Below the pieces are notes generated by a model that worked only from the letters and a program-made list of their open reading frames with translations, made no database searches and had not been told where the DNA came from. Below are positions 1 through 6,180 of a DNA stretch of 7,472 bases, piece after piece. Each line of letters opens with the position of its first letter. Positions within the stretch are counted from its first letter, which is position 1. The position numbers and the translations under genes were made by a program. The stretch comes from an uncultured Rubellimicrobium sp. (GTDB taxonomy: Bacteria; Pseudomonadota; Alphaproteobacteria; Rhodobacterales; Rhodobacteraceae). The stretch covers positions 1-7,472 of the forward strand of contig CADCUU010000088.1 of NCBI GenBank assembly GCA_902805995.1. The letters run 5' to 3'.

Positions 1-206
1 ATCTGGACTAGGTGCATGGGGGGCTCCTTTGGGGGTGCCATGCCGGGAGGAAGCCACGGTAGGGCGCGAGCGGCAAGTCCGGCGCTCGGCCCGGATCGGA
101 CGGCTGAAGTCCCATCACTCCCGCAGATGGCGACGTGCCGTCTCGCTGGCGGACCCGGGCCCGATATGTTGCGTTGATCCCGGAACACGCCTTGGGAGGG
201 GACCGC
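1..206. other. Left-edge region upstream of the thiolase gene; no gene supported
   Basis: No coding region is convincing here. Frame 3 meets a TAG stop at 9-11 almost at once, which could be the end of a gene lying to the left, but the fragment is too short to tell. The open frames crossing this stretch on both strands have Arg/Pro/Ala-rich translations typical of GC-rich shadow frames. The stretch should carry the promoter or leader of the thiolase gene unless that gene is transcribed with something further left. No convincing -35/-10 pair was found. Confidence 0.5.
195..201 (+). promoter_or_regulatory. Ribosome binding site of the thiolase gene
   Basis: A GGGAGGGG-type purine run ends about 5 bases before the ATG at 207. 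It supports that ATG over the upstream in-frame start at 135, which has no comparable site and would add 24 residues that look unlike a thiolase N-terminus. Confidence 0.7.
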
Positions 207-1379
207 ATGGCGACGGAGGCCCGGATCGTGGGCTGGGGGCACACCCCCTTTGGACGGCGCGAGGAGGACCTTGAGGGCCTGATCCGCATGGCCGGGCGCG
301 AGGCGCTGGACCACGCCGGGATCGACGCGCGCGAGGTGGGCGGCATCTGGCTTGGCCTGTTCGGCGCGGGGCTGACGCGGGACGGGTTCGCCGCCTCGCT
401 GGCCCTGGGCATCGACGACGCGCTGCGCTTCACGCCTTGCACCCGGGTGGAGAACGCCTGCGCGAGCGGGTCGGCCGCGATCCATGCCGCGCGCGCCGCG
501 ATCCGCGCGGGCGACGTGCGCGTGGCCCTGGTGATCGGGGCGGAGAAGATGACTGAAGCCGATACGCCCGGCGTCACGAAGGCCCTGATGCAGGCGGGCT
601 ATGCGCCAGAGGATTGGGGCCAGAGCTTCCCCCAGATCTTCGCGCGGCTGGCGCAGGGCTATTTTCAGGCGCATGGCGACCGCTCGGCCTCGCTCGCACG
701 GATCGCGGCCAAGAACCACCGCAACGCGTTGGAGAACCCCCTCGCCCATCTGCGGCGCGACCTGGGGTTCGAGGCCTGCAACACCGTGTCGGAGAAGAAC
801 CCCCTGATCGCGCCGCCCCTGCGGCTCAGCGACTGCTCCCTCATCTCGGACGGGGCGGCGGCGCTGGTGCTGGTGGCCGAGGACATGGTGGACGATTTCG
901 ACCATGCGATAGGCTTCCGCGCGGCGGTGCAGGTGAACGACTGGCTGCCCATGTCGCGGCGCGAGATGCTGGACTTTCCCGGCCCGCGCGAGGCGTTCCG
1001 CCGGGCCTATGCCGAGGCCGGGGTGGGCGTAGAGGACCTCGACTTCGCCGAGGTGCACGACTGCTTCACCATTGCCGAACTGCTGACCTACGAGGCGATG
1101 GGCCTCGCGCCCCGGGGCGAGGGCGCGCGCGCCATCGACGAGGGCTGGGTTCTGGCGGATGGGCGGCTGCCGGTGAACCTGTCGGGCGGGCTCAAGGCCA
1201 AGGGGCATCCCGTGGGGGCCACGGGCGTGTCGATGCACGTGATGGCGGCGCGGCAACTTGCGGGAGAGGCGGGCGGGATGCAGCGCGCGGGGGCGGAACT
1301 TGGCTGCGTCTTCAACATGGGGGGATCGGGCGTGGCGAACTACGTCTCGATTCTGGAACGGATGGGCGGGCGCGCCTGA
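207..1379 (+). CDS. Thiolase family protein (SCP2/SCP-x-like acetyl-CoA acetyltransferase)
   Basis: A 390-residue cytosolic enzyme of the thiolase superfamily, which make or cleave beta-ketoacyl-CoA with CoA. Visible motifs, in order: nucleophilic Cys85 in ENACASGS; a central SDGAAALVL segment (about 214-222); HDCF at 284-287, characteristic of SCP2-type thiolases; GHPVGATG at 333-340 with the catalytic His334; and a C-terminal GCVFNMGGSG loop (366-375). That loop has Asn-Met before the glycines where classical degradative and biosynthetic thiolases have a CxGGGxG motif, so this is the thiolase-like branch and not a typical AtoB/PhaA. The length is normal for the family. The ATG at 207 is chosen because it has a good ribosome binding site and begins with MATEARIVGWGHTPFG, which fits a thiolase N-terminus. 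The substrate cannot be read from sequence. No lipid-metabolism partner lies in the window; such genes often sit beside an acyl-CoA ligase or a DUF35 zinc-ribbon protein, which could lie to the left. The last 40 bases overlap the convergent heme oxygenase gene. Confidence 0.9.
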   Translation: MATEARIVGWGHTPFGRREEDLEGLIRMAGREALDHAGIDAREVGGIWLGLFGAGLTRDGFAASLALGIDDALRFTPCTRVENACASGSAAIHAARAAIRAGDVRVALVIGAEKMTEADTPGVTKALMQAGYAPEDWGQSFPQIFARLAQGYFQAHGDRSASLARIAAKNHRNALENPLAHLRRDLGFEACNTVSEKNPLIAPPLRLSDCSLISDGAAALVLVAEDMVDDFDHAIGFRAAVQVNDWLPMSRREMLDFPGPREAFRRAYAEAGVGVEDLDFAEVHDCFTIAELLTYEAMGLAPRGEGARAIDEGWVLADGRLPVNLSGGLKAKGHPVGATGVSMHVMAARQLAGEAGGMQRAGAELGCVFNMGGSGVANYVSILERMGGRA

Positions 1380-1903
1380 TCGGGAGGGAGCGCGGCGAGG
1401 TAGAGGTCGAAGATCCGGTTCGCGTCGCGGAGGATCACGTCGGCGTCCTCGCCCTGGGCAGGAGTGGCGGCGGCCTCCTCGCAGAAGAGTCGCCAAGCAG
1501 CCGCGCGCGGTGGCAGGCCGAAGTAGGCCCCCGCCCCCTGAACGAGCGGATCGCCCGAGGCCAGCCATCGGCGGCGGAGCACCTGCCCCCCCAGCGCCGA
1601 GCCCAGCAGGATGTAGAGCACGGCTGTCGGATGCAGGTCAATGGAACGCGGGGCAGGCTGTGCCCTGTAGCCCAGATGGCGGAGGTCGGCCTCTGCGGCC
1701 GCGAGCATCTCGTCGCAAAGGGCGCCTGCCTGGGCGGCGTGCCGTCCGCTGGCGCAGCGGATCGCCTGCAACGCGGCGCCTTGCGCTGACAGAAAGCTGG
1801 CGAGCCCATCACGCTCGCGCAGGTCGAGTTGCGAGAAGGCGGCGTCCACGTCCTCGTGATGCGCCCGGGTTCCGGCCCGAAGTCGCTCTCTCAGGTTGAG
1901 CAT
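1340..1903 (-). CDS. bphO: Biliverdin-producing heme oxygenase (BphO type)
   Basis: A 187-residue soluble heme oxygenase that would oxidise heme to biliverdin IXalpha, CO and iron, supplying the chromophore for the adjacent phytochrome. The N-terminal helix LRAGTRAHHEDVD matches the family pattern LRxxTxxxHxxLD, making His16 the likely proximal heme ligand (His15 is adjacent). The distal helix is recognisable as YILLGSALGGQVL (97-109), with flexible glycines G101, G105 and G106; many relatives have LEGSxLGG here, so the usual Glu is Leu. The length is typical of bacterial BphO. ATG at 1903 is preferred: it starts directly at the family N-terminus (MLNLRERLRAGT) and has AAGGA about 11 bases upstream. 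A GTG at 1957 would add 18 poorly matching residues, although it has its own AAGGA only 3 bases upstream. The gene is divergent from bphP across 278 bp, consistent with co-regulation. Its 3' end overlaps the thiolase gene tail to tail by 40 bp. The family call is secure; the pairing with the phytochrome rests on context. Confidence 0.9.
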   Translation of the reverse strand: MLNLRERLRAGTRAHHEDVDAAFSQLDLRERDGLASFLSAQGAALQAIRCASGRHAAQAGALCDEMLAAAEADLRHLGYRAQPAPRSIDLHPTAVLYILLGSALGGQVLRRRWLASGDPLVQGAGAYFGLPPRAAAWRLFCEEAAATPAQGEDADVILRDANRIFDLYLAALPPDQARPPIRSRIET

Positions 1904-2181
1904 GACAGTCGCGGTCCTTGAGGGCGCGGAATGGGCCGGCGCTCGTTTCCCGGCCACCTATCCTTAGGGAGCGGACCGGCCAGGGGGACTGCGGCCCCGC
2001 AGGTCCGAGGAAGCCGGTGACCTGGCGGCATCTGCGGGCAGGCGACATGGGCCGCACTGGCCCGGAAGTCGCAACGAACTATGATCCAGACCCGTGAAGG
2101 ACCAAAGGCCCTTGCCAGGACCAGCCATGCCCCTCCCCGCAGGCCGAAGACACGACTGGATACCCCGTTTCGATCCGCCCA
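1904..2181. promoter_or_regulatory. Divergent bphO/bphP intergenic (promoter) region
   Basis: This 278-bp gap separates two divergently transcribed, functionally linked genes, so it must hold a promoter for each. No clear sigma-70 -35/-10 pair was found in either direction. It contains an imperfect 21-bp palindrome at 1986-2006, a recurring CCCGCAG heptamer (1996-2002, 2136-2142, and inverted at 2032-2038), and a 6-bp stem GGCCGG/CCGGCC with a 10-base loop (1934-1955) close to the bphO start. There is no TGT trinucleotide on the plus strand, so a PpsR/CrtJ TGT-N12-ACA site is absent. Confidence 0.6.
1986..2006. repeat. Imperfect palindrome, candidate operator or hairpin
   Basis: GGAC-T-GCGG, a CC loop, then CCGC-A-(G)-GTCC: nine base pairs interrupted by one bulged G at 2002. 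It lies near the middle of the divergent bphO/bphP intergenic region, where a shared regulator might bind. In DNA this rich in G and C, short palindromes also arise by chance, so the functional assignment is tentative. Confidence 0.35.
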
Positions 2182-4395
2182 ATGCAAGCCGCCCTTGACC
2201 TGACGTCCTGCGATCGCGAGCCGATCCGCATCCCGGGGAGCATACAGCCCCATGGGGTGCTTTTTGTGCTGGATCCGGAGCGGCTGACGATCCTGCAGGC
2301 CAGCGCCAATGCGGGGCGGGTGGCCGCTGCCCCCTCGGCCGAGGTGCTTGGGCTGAGCCTGGGCGAGGCACTCGGTCCCGCCGCCGGGCCACTGGTGCAG
2401 TCCCTGATGCGGCCGGGCACGGCCCCCTCCACCCTCGGGACGCTGACCTTGGAGGGACAGGTCTTCCACGCCAGCGCCCACCGATCCTCCGGCCTCATCG
2501 TGTTGGAGCTTGAGGACGTCACCGCGGAGCAGGACAGCCTCGACGAACTCTTCCCCGGCATCCGCGCCTTCATCGAGGCGCTCCAGGCCACGACCTCCTT
2601 TGCCGACCTGAGCGGCCTCGTGGTCCGGCAGGTTCGCGACCTCACAGGGTTCGACCGGGTGATGGTCTACCGCTTCGACGCCGACTGGCACGGGACGGTG
2701 GTGGCCGAGGACCGCAGCGACGAGCTTCCCTCCTATCTCGACCTGCGCTTCCCGGCCTCCGACATCCCGGCCCAGGCGCGCGAACTTTACCGGCTGAACC
2801 GGCTGCGGCTGATCCCCAACGCGACCTACGAGGCCGTCCCGATCCGTCCCGTAGCCAACCCCCTGACCGGGGAGCCGGTCGATCTGGGCTTCGCGGCGCT
2901 GCGGAGCGTGTCTCCGGTCCACCTCGAATACATGCGGAACATGGGCACGGGCTCCTCCATGTCCATCTCGGTGCTCCGCGATGGGGAGCTTTGGGGCCTG
3001 ATCTCCTGCCACGGGCGCGAGCCGCATCACGTGCCGCCCGCCGTCCGGAGCGCCTGCGACCTGCTGGGCCAGATCTTCGCGCTCCAGATCGCCGCGCAGG
3101 AACAAGTGCTCTGGGCGCGGGAACGGATCGCGCTGCAGTCCATCCAGTCCCGCCTTCTGGCCCAGATGGCGGCCGAGGAAAACTTCGTCGACGGGCTTCT
3201 GAGCGACCCCGACGCTCTCCTCCGCATCGCGGGGGCGGAAGGGGCGGCCATCGTCTTCGGGGACCGCTGCGAAGCCGTGGGCCGCACGCCGTCCCCCGAG
3301 CAGATCCGCAGGGTCGCCGACTGGCTGGGCGGCATCGGCCAGGAGGTGTTCGTGACGGACACCCTTCCCGCCCGCTTGCCGGGGGCCGCGGAGTTCAAGG
3401 ACTGCGCGAGCGGCCTTTTGTCCATCTCCATCTCCAAGCTGCGCACCGGACGGGTGCTGTGGTTCCGGCCCGAGGTCGTGGAAACCGTGAAATGGGGCGG
3501 CGACCCCACCAAGCCCGCCGCGTCCGACGGGCAGCGCCTGCACCCCCGCAACTCCTTCGAGACCTGGAAGGAGACGGTCCGCGACCGGTCCCTGCCCTGG
3601 AGCCGGAGCGAGGTCGACACCGTGTCCGACCTGCGCAACGCCATCGTGGGCATCGTTCTGCGCAAGGCCGAGGAACTGGCCGACCTTGCGCAGGAGCTGA
3701 CGCGGAGCAACAAGGAGCTGGAGGCCTTCTCCTACTCCGTGAGCCACGACCTGCGGGCGCCCTTCCGCCATATCGTGGGCTTCGCCGAGCTTCTGCGCGA
3801 GACAGGGCCTGAGCCTTTGGGCCCCGAGCGGCTCCGCTACCTCGACATCATCACCGAGGCCGCGCATGGCGCGGGGCGGCTCGTGGACGATCTCCTCAGC
3901 TATTCGCAGATGGGGCGCGCGGCGATCCTGTCGGTGCCGGTGGACATGAACCGGCTGGTGGCCGAGGTTCTGCGGCTCCTGTCGCCGGACCTCAAGGACC
4001 GGGACATCGACTGGTGCATCGGGGATCTGCCCCCCGTATCAGGCGACCCGGTGATGCTGCGCCAAGCCTGGCAGAACCTCCTGAGCAACGCCATCAAGTA
4101 CACCCGCAAGACGCCCCAGGCCCGCATCGAGATCGGGGCCGAGATCCGCCCCACAGAGGTCGTCTTCACCGTGCGCGACAACGGGGCGGGCTTCGACATG
4201 GCTTATGTCGGCAAGCTCTTCGGCGTCTTCCAGCGGCTTCATCGCGTGGAGGAGTTCGAGGGCACGGGGATCGGCCTTGCCAATGTCCGCCGCATCGCCG
4301 AGCGTCATGGCGGCCGCGTCTGGGCCGAGGGCCGCAAGGGGGAAGGCGCCGCCTTCTTCCTCGCCCTGCCCCGCGGGCCGCATCAGGGGAACTGA
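2182..4395 (+). CDS. bphP: Bacteriophytochrome sensor histidine kinase (PAS-GAF-PHY-HisKA-HATPase)
   Basis: A 737-residue soluble red/far-red photoreceptor kinase. The N-terminus carries the biliverdin-attachment Cys10 within TSCDREPIRIPGSIQPHG, followed by the PAS domain (to about 115). The GAF domain (about 135-305) has VMVYRFD with Tyr163, the PASDIP motif at 191-196 with Asp194, SPVHLEY with His247 and Tyr250, and CHG at 276-278, where most relatives have CHH. The PHY domain (about 315-500) shows the tongue motifs WGG (438-440) and PRNSF (455-459, Arg456). A long signalling helix leads to a HisKA domain with phosphoacceptor His522 in SVSHDLRAP, then N-box QNLLSNAIKY (631-640), DNGAG (666-670) and GTGIGL (694-699). 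All kinase boxes look intact. The ATG at 2182 is the only usable start: the frame has a TGA at 2095-2097 and no ATG, GTG or TTG between. It lacks a clear Shine-Dalgarno sequence, and only nine residues precede the Cys. The gene is followed after 3 bases by a response regulator. The predicted cycle is biliverdin binding, Pr/Pfr photoconversion and light-controlled autophosphorylation. Whether the dark state is Pr or Pfr cannot be read from sequence. Confidence 0.96.
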   Translation: MQAALDLTSCDREPIRIPGSIQPHGVLFVLDPERLTILQASANAGRVAAAPSAEVLGLSLGEALGPAAGPLVQSLMRPGTAPSTLGTLTLEGQVFHASAHRSSGLIVLELEDVTAEQDSLDELFPGIRAFIEALQATTSFADLSGLVVRQVRDLTGFDRVMVYRFDADWHGTVVAEDRSDELPSYLDLRFPASDIPAQARELYRLNRLRLIPNATYEAVPIRPVANPLTGEPVDLGFAALRSVSPVHLEYMRNMGTGSSMSISVLRDGELWGLISCHGREPHHVPPAVRSACDLLGQIFALQIAAQEQVLWARERIALQSIQSRLLAQMAAEENFVDGLLSDPDALLRIAGAEGAAIVFGDRCEAVGRTPSPEQIRRVADWLGGIGQEVFVTDTLPARLPGAAEFKDCASGLLSISISKLRTGRVLWFRPEVVETVKWGGDPTKPAASDGQRLHPRNSFETWKETVRDRSLPWSRSEVDTVSDLRNAIVGIVLRKAEELADLAQELTRSNKELEAFSYSVSHDLRAPFRHIVGFAELLRETGPEPLGPERLRYLDIITEAAHGAGRLVDDLLSYSQMGRAAILSVPVDMNRLVAEVLRLLSPDLKDRDIDWCIGDLPPVSGDPVMLRQAWQNLLSNAIKYTRKTPQARIEIGAEIRPTEVVFTVRDNGAGFDMAYVGKLFGVFQRLHRVEEFEGTGIGLANVRRIAERHGGRVWAEGRKGEGAAFFLALPRGPHQGN
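4385..4390 (+). promoter_or_regulatory. Ribosome binding site of the response regulator
   Basis: AGGGGA lies 8 bases before the ATG at 4399, inside the last codons of the phytochrome gene. With only 3 bases between the TGA at 4393-4395 and the next ATG, translation of the two genes is probably coupled. Confidence 0.75.
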
Positions 4396-4398
4396 GAC

Positions 4399-4860
4399 AT
4401 GGCCAACCTAGCCCCGATCCTGCTGGTCGAGGACAACCCGAACGACTTGGAGCTGTCGCTCGCCGCGCTGAGGAAGAGCCAGCTCGCCAACGAGATCGTC
4501 GTCACCCGCGACGGGGCCGAGGCGCTGGACTACCTCTTTGCCCGGGGGGACTACGAGGGTCGCCCGGGGGGCTGCCCGGCGGTCGTCATCCTCGACCTCA
4601 AGCTGCCCAAGATGGACGGGCTCGAGGTGCTGGAAGCGATCAAGCACACCCGGGAGCTGTGCCACACGCCGGTGGTGATGCTCACCTCCTCGCGGGAGGA
4701 GCGGGACCTCGTGCGCAGCTACGAGCTGGGCGTGAACGCCTTCGTGGTGAAGCCCGTGGGCTTTCGCGAGTTCTTCGAAGCCATCCAGGACCTTGGGGTC
4801 TTCTGGGCCATCCTGAACGAACCGCCGCCTGTCGGCGTCACGCCACGGAGGCGCCCATGA
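4399..4860 (+). CDS. Single-domain response regulator, Rcp1/BphR type
   Basis: A 153-residue CheY-like receiver and the probable direct phosphoacceptor of the upstream phytochrome kinase. The receiver hallmarks are present: the acidic pair Glu11-Asp12 (LVEDN), phosphoacceptor Asp66 in VILDLKLP, Thr96 in MLTSS, and Lys118-Pro119 in VVKPV. The features that mark the Rcp1-like subclass are the DGAEALDYLF segment followed by an extended loop (about 38-60) and the C-terminal helix ending in FWAILNEPPP. There is no DNA-binding or enzymatic output domain, so the protein must act by shuttling phosphate or by protein contact. The start at 4399 has a good ribosome binding site, and the stop overlaps the start of the next gene (ATGA, 4857-4860). 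By analogy with Cph1/Rcp1 and other BphP/response-regulator pairs it closes the light-sensing two-component pair; the pairing is inferred from gene order. Confidence 0.93.
   Translation: MANLAPILLVEDNPNDLELSLAALRKSQLANEIVVTRDGAEALDYLFARGDYEGRPGGCPAVVILDLKLPKMDGLEVLEAIKHTRELCHTPVVMLTSSREERDLVRSYELGVNAFVVKPVGFREFFEAIQDLGVFWAILNEPPPVGVTPRRRP
4847..4851 (+). promoter_or_regulatory. Ribosome binding site of the receiver-HWE kinase gene
   Basis: GGAGG lies 5 bases before the ATG at 4857. That ATG overlaps the preceding stop codon as ATGA, so this site fixes the start well downstream of the long open frame that extends left from it, and implies coupled translation. Confidence 0.8.
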
Positions 4861-5966
4861 CGATCCGCATTCTCCACCTCGAGGACAGCAAGCTCGATGC
4901 CGAGCTGGTTCGCAGCTATCTGGACGCCTCCGGGCTGGACTTTGCGATCGATCACGCGGACACACGGGACGGGCTACTTTCCGCGCTGGAAAACCCGCTG
5001 GACCTCGTCCTCGCTGATCACGCGCTGCCCGGCTTCGACGGGGTGGAGGCGCTGGGGATCTGCCAGGAGCTCATCCCGGGCGTGCCGTTCATCTTCGTCT
5101 CCGGCACGCTGGGCGAGGATCTGGCCATCGAATGCATCCGGGACGGCGCCACCGATTACGTGCTCAAGCAGAACCTGCGCCGCCTCGGCCCGGCGGTGAA
5201 GCGTGCCCTGGCCGAGGCGGAGGGCCGTCGGGAGAGGGAGCGCGCCGAGGCCGAGCGCCAAGCTACCGAGGCGCAGCTAAGGGTCCTTGTGGCCGAGCTC
5301 AGCCACCGCGTCGGCAACATTCTCGCGGTGGTGCAGTCCATCGCTCTCCAGACCCTGCGCAATTCCGACGGGCTGGAACGGTTCGAGCAGAGCTTCCTGG
5401 CGCGGATCCAGTCGCTGGCGCAGACGCACAGCCTGCTGATCCAGGGGGACTGGCGGGGCGCCTCGCTGGAGGAGGTGCTGCGGGCGGAGCTTGCGCCCTA
5501 TCAGGGCGGGCGGCCCCGCTGGATCCTTGAGGGCCCCGAGATTGGCATGAACCCAGGCGCGGCGATCACCATGGCCCTTATCTTTCACGAGTTGGCGACG
5601 AATGCTGCCAAGTACGGCGCCCTCTGCGATGGCGAGGGTCAGGTCAACGTGATCTGGGGTGTGGAGAAGGACGAGGAGGACGCCGCCCCGCGATTCAGCC
5701 TGAGCTGGATCGAGAGGGACGGCCCGCCGGTCTCGCCGCCCACGCGCCGGGGCTTCGGCAGCCGCCTGATCTCCCAGGTGTCGCGGTCCATGCAGGGGAG
5801 CGCCCGGCTCGACTACGACCGCGGGGGCCTGTCCTGCCGGATCGACCTGCCAAGCTCCCACCTCGTCCGCGAGGACAGCGCCGGGTACCGCGCGGTGATC
5901 GACCAGATGCGGCGGAGCCAGGGGCGCGAGGCCGATCTGTCGGGGGCTCGCCCGGCGCACGGATAG
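4857..5966 (+). CDS. Receiver-HWE family histidine kinase hybrid
   Basis: A 369-residue soluble signalling protein. Residues 1 to about 120 are a receiver domain: acidic Glu9-Asp10 (HLEDS), phosphoacceptor Asp54 in LADHALPGFDG, a VSGTLGE segment with Thr84 at the switch position, and Lys104 in DYVLKQNL. A charged Arg/Glu/Ala-rich helix (about 117-147), probably coiled coil, connects it to a HisKA_2/HWE kinase domain. There the H-box is ELSHRVGNILAVVQ with His150, the N-box is FHELATNAAKYGAL (His244, Glu245, Asn249), and the WIE motif (Trp284, Glu286) precedes GFGSRLI (299-305). The His, Trp and Glu that define the HWE family are all present. The H-box has Gly153 where HWE kinases commonly have Lys (HRxKN). 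There is no sensor domain, so input must come through phosphorylation of Asp54, plausibly from the phytochrome encoded two genes upstream. It overlaps the preceding gene by 4 bases. Its downstream partner is not in the window. HWE kinases in alphaproteobacteria often feed the general stress response, but that link is only an inference here. Confidence 0.92.
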   Translation: MTIRILHLEDSKLDAELVRSYLDASGLDFAIDHADTRDGLLSALENPLDLVLADHALPGFDGVEALGICQELIPGVPFIFVSGTLGEDLAIECIRDGATDYVLKQNLRRLGPAVKRALAEAEGRRERERAEAERQATEAQLRVLVAELSHRVGNILAVVQSIALQTLRNSDGLERFEQSFLARIQSLAQTHSLLIQGDWRGASLEEVLRAELAPYQGGRPRWILEGPEIGMNPGAAITMALIFHELATNAAKYGALCDGEGQVNVIWGVEKDEEDAAPRFSLSWIERDGPPVSPPTRRGFGSRLISQVSRSMQGSARLDYDRGGLSCRIDLPSSHLVREDSAGYRAVIDQMRRSQGREADLSGARPAHG

Positions 5967-6174
5967 ACATCTTCGACGCCGGTGGCGCGAGGACCTTGGA
6001 TGGCGCGCCACCTCGGCGTGCAGGCGCGCGTCGTGTTCCCGCGATCACGGCAGGGGTGGCTCGGGGCTCGTAGCCCTTCCCGAAGGGCACTTCAGCGGGC
6101 GGAGCGCAGGACGGACCGTCTGGCTAAGTCCTTGCAAGCAGGTGCGCCAAGGCCACGCCGGACGGCTGACCCCG
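5967..6174. other. Convergent intergenic region between the light operon and fmt
   Basis: No gene is supported here. The open frames crossing this gap have biased, non-family translations. No tRNA-like fold was found. Two operons meet tail to tail, so transcription ends in or near this gap. Two perfect inverted repeats are present (6073-6088 and 6164-6180), but neither is followed by a T-run on either strand. Confidence 0.55.
6073..6088. terminator. Inverted repeat, possible bidirectional transcription end
   Basis: GCCCTTCCCGAAGGGC forms a perfect GC-rich stem (6 pairs with a CCCG loop, or 7 with a CC loop) about 105 bases after the stop of the receiver-HWE kinase gene. The position between convergent operons fits a terminator, but the missing T-run makes a standard intrinsic terminator doubtful. 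Confidence 0.35.
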
Positions 6175-6180
6175 TCAGCC
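6164..6180 (-). terminator. Stem-loop at the fmt stop codon
   Basis: GGCTGAC and GTCAGCC form a perfect 7-bp stem around a 3-base loop. The right arm contains the fmt stop codon (TCA on the plus strand, 6175-6177). It may help end transcription or protect the 3' end of the def-fmt message. No T-run follows on the minus strand, so an intrinsic terminator is not established. Confidence 0.35.

Noticed and set aside
14..44. GCATGG/CCATGC inverted repeat near the left edge
   Set aside because: Only a 6-bp stem with a 19-base loop and no T-run; expected by chance.
182..206. General stress (EcfG-type) promoter from GGAAC at 182-186
   Set aside because: No CGTT follows at 16-17 bases, and the match would lie too close to the start codon.
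8..577. Minus-strand open frame opposite the start of the thiolase gene
   Set aside because: Ser/Arg/Pro/Ala-rich translation with no motif, lying antisense to conserved thiolase motifs such as ENACASGS.
614..1789. Plus-strand open frame of 391 codons across the thiolase and bphO genes
   Set aside because: Arg/Gly/Ala-rich shadow of two clearly recognised genes in other frames; no family resemblance.
2082..2110. RpoE-like promoter starting with TGATCC at 2082-2087
   Set aside because: No TAAGA-like -10 element follows at the expected distance; the sequence there is AGGCC.
1904..2181. PpsR/CrtJ-type TGT-N12-ACA site between bphO and bphP
   Set aside because: No TGT was found on the plus strand in this interval.
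1891..3867. Minus-strand open frame of 658 codons opposite bphP
   Set aside because: It mirrors the codon pattern of the phytochrome gene; the translation is low-complexity (Gly, Arg, His, Asp, Pro) with no recognisable domain, and it also runs through the divergent promoter region and the start of bphO.
4014..4856. Upstream extension of the receiver-HWE kinase frame
   Set aside because: The frame stays open leftward through the phytochrome and regulator genes, but the translation there is Arg/Pro/Gly-rich noise. The ATG at 4857 has a GGAGG site and begins a clean receiver domain.
5967..6174. tRNA or small RNA gene in the convergent gap
   Set aside because: A GCGCCA string and GC-rich hairpins are present, but there is no T-loop consensus and no cloverleaf could be assembled.
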